This document shows, one piece after another, positions 36,119-37,034 of a stretch of DNA of 37,034 nucleotides (within the stretch, counting starts at the first letter, position 1; every line of letters starts with the position of its first letter). The notes below the pieces were generated by a model. That model had not been told where the DNA came from and ran no database searches. It saw only the letters and a program-made list of their open reading frames with translations. The stretch is from Actinomyces sp. ICM47 (GTDB lineage Bacteria > Actinomycetota > Actinomycetes > Actinomycetales > Actinomycetaceae): NCBI RefSeq assembly GCF_000278725.1, contig NZ_ALCA01000086.1, forward strand, positions 1 to 37,034, written 5' to 3'. The translations under genes and the position numbers were made by a program.

Positions 36119-36494
36119 GGGGATGATCGGTTTCGACAGTGGTCGTCGATCGAAGTGAAGCGAGCCGAGAATGTACGCTCAACTCGTAAACGATGCGTGC
36201 AAACCAATAGGTGCCGAACAGAATCGCACCGACTACGTTCTCGCTGCCTGATATCGCAGCCTGAACCTTTAGTCCGTCAGCCCGGGAGTTGCTTCCGGCC
36301 CGGTGTCTGGCGTCGTCTAGGGAGCCACTGGGTGTCGCCCATGTTAGTGGGGCGGCTCCGACACTTAACCAACTGAGCCTATCCAGCGGTGAGTCTGTGC
36401 AATGCTGGGGGCTGAGAAATAAAACCGCAGACTGCGCTCGGAGAAGAATTCGGGGTCGGCTATTGGACGGGGGTTCGATTCCCCCCCATCTCCA
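36119..36494 (+). ncRNA. ssrA: tmRNA (one-piece)
   Basis: Begins GGGGATGATCGGTTTCGAC and ends CATCTCCA; GGGGATG and CATCTCC pair as a 7-bp acceptor stem with one G-T. The T arm is GGGGG-TTCGATT-CCCCC. The tag reading frame runs from GCC at 36213 to TGA at 36249-36251 and encodes AEQNRTDYVLAA, close to other actinobacterial tags ending DYALAA. CCA is not encoded after the discriminator A. One C more than expected stands between the T stem and the acceptor strand. It works with SmpB, encoded upstream in this window. Confidence 0.95.
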
Positions 36495-36946
36495 GTCGCC
36501 GATTACATTGAGGCGTCGACGTGTGAGGACTTCATCGAGGTGATTCGCATCGGCCGATGCTGCGGGAACGCCCCTCCTCGTCCTTGGCGGCGCGGTCGAG
36601 GGCTGGCTCGTCTCGGGAAGTGTGCCCGAGACGGGCCTCGCCTGCGGGAAGTGAAGGTGGGGTCGGGTGGGCGTTCTTCGGAGCGAGGGTACTCTTGGGC
36701 AGAGGACGCTCTCGGACCGGGAGGCTGTCCGTGAGCCGAGTTTACCTCCGATGGAATCGGCTCTTGCCAACCGGGTATGGCCGACTGCTCGGTGCGTGTG
36801 AAGGGTCGGACTTTCTGGAGTGGCCAGGGTGCTTCGGGGGTGAGGCTTTCCATGACAGGGCGCGTTCTTACCAGTTTGCCCCGGATCGTTGAGGCCATTC
36901 GACTCGCGCCGTTGTCTGAACACCCCTCGCGGGGAACGGTGGGCGC
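36495..36946. other. Non-coding stretch between ssrA and tRNA-Thr
   Basis: No convincing gene. A clean 9-bp hairpin, CGTCTCGGG (36609-36617) with CCCGAGACG (36625-36633), lies about 115 bases after ssrA and may act as a terminator. A second possible stem is GAGCCGA (36733-36739) with TCGGCTC (36757-36763). Open frames here have no family signature. Confidence 0.5.
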
Positions 36947-37022
36947 GCCGCCTTAGCTCAGTCGGCAGAGCGATTCACTCGTAATGAATAGGTCGTGGGT
37001 TCGATTCCCACAGGTGGATCCA
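36947..37022 (+). tRNA. tRNA-Thr (anticodon CGT)
   Basis: A full 76-nt cloverleaf including encoded CCA. D stem GCTC/GAGC, anticodon stem ATTCA/TGAAT with loop CTCGTAA, variable loop AGGTC, T stem GTGGG/CCCAC with loop TTCGATT, discriminator T. The acceptor GCCGCCT pairs with AGGTGGA with one G-T pair and a G1-A72 mismatch at the terminal position. Confidence 0.92.
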
Positions 37023-37034
37023 CTTGAACGCTCA

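Noticed and set aside
36557..36892. A 111-codon frame between ssrA and the tRNA
   Set aside because: No ribosome binding site, no family signature and overlapping open frames on both strands; treated as non-coding.

Overview
This is a high-GC (roughly 65%) chromosomal segment, most likely from an Actinomycetaceae species (Actinomyces/Schaalia group). Evidence: the actinobacterial-type tmRNA with a tag ending DYVLAA, frequent GTG starts, an RF2 gene without the programmed frameshift, a Tad cluster of the actinobacterial kind, and surface-polysaccharide and choline genes typical of oral or mucosal commensals. The species assignment is inference.

Layout. (1) 11-9386: a surface-glycan region. 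A two-gene choline unit (licB transporter; a winged-helix + LicC-like + LicA-like fusion) is followed by three GT4-type glycosyltransferases, a Wzx-type flippase and a UDP-HexNAc 6-dehydrogenase. (2) 9694-11766: a secreted amidase/glucosaminidase with about ten choline-binding-type repeats, behind a strong promoter with a built-in inverted repeat. (3) 11920-14777: an orphan CRISPR array of 33 full repeats plus one truncated repeat, no cas gene in the window, a leader with a duplicated 15-mer, and a cluster of inverted GGATAG elements just past the array end. (4) 14934-18645: dTDP-rhamnose genes (an RmlC-RmlD fusion divergent from rmlA) plus a GT2 enzyme and a DUF2304 protein. (5) 18806-24522: an APH-fold protein lacking key catalytic residues, divergent from a compact, overlapping Tad/Flp pilus operon that includes a 56-residue pilin candidate. 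(6) 24607-37022: core genes: gdhA, prfB, ftsE-ftsX with an M23 hydrolase, smpB, two YhgE/Pip membrane proteins, ssrA (tmRNA) and a tRNA-Thr.

How they fit together. The lic genes should import choline and activate it to CDP-choline for decorating a surface polymer. The choline-binding-type hydrolase could dock on that polymer. Rhamnose and glycosyltransferase genes supply the polymer. FtsEX with the coiled-coil M23 protein is a division-linked peptidoglycan hydrolase system. SmpB and tmRNA form the trans-translation pair, with the Pip pair between them.

The most unusual material is the CRISPR array. Its repeat variation is not random: it is concentrated at repeat positions 10-13 and at one stem pair (18:27), which occurs as G-U, A-U or G-C but never as a mismatch. 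Other points are helically phased CGTGAAAC repeats between convergent genes, a strongly over-represented word GGCCTCGT/ACGAGGCC that also sits in terminator hairpins, and a predicted pseudokinase.
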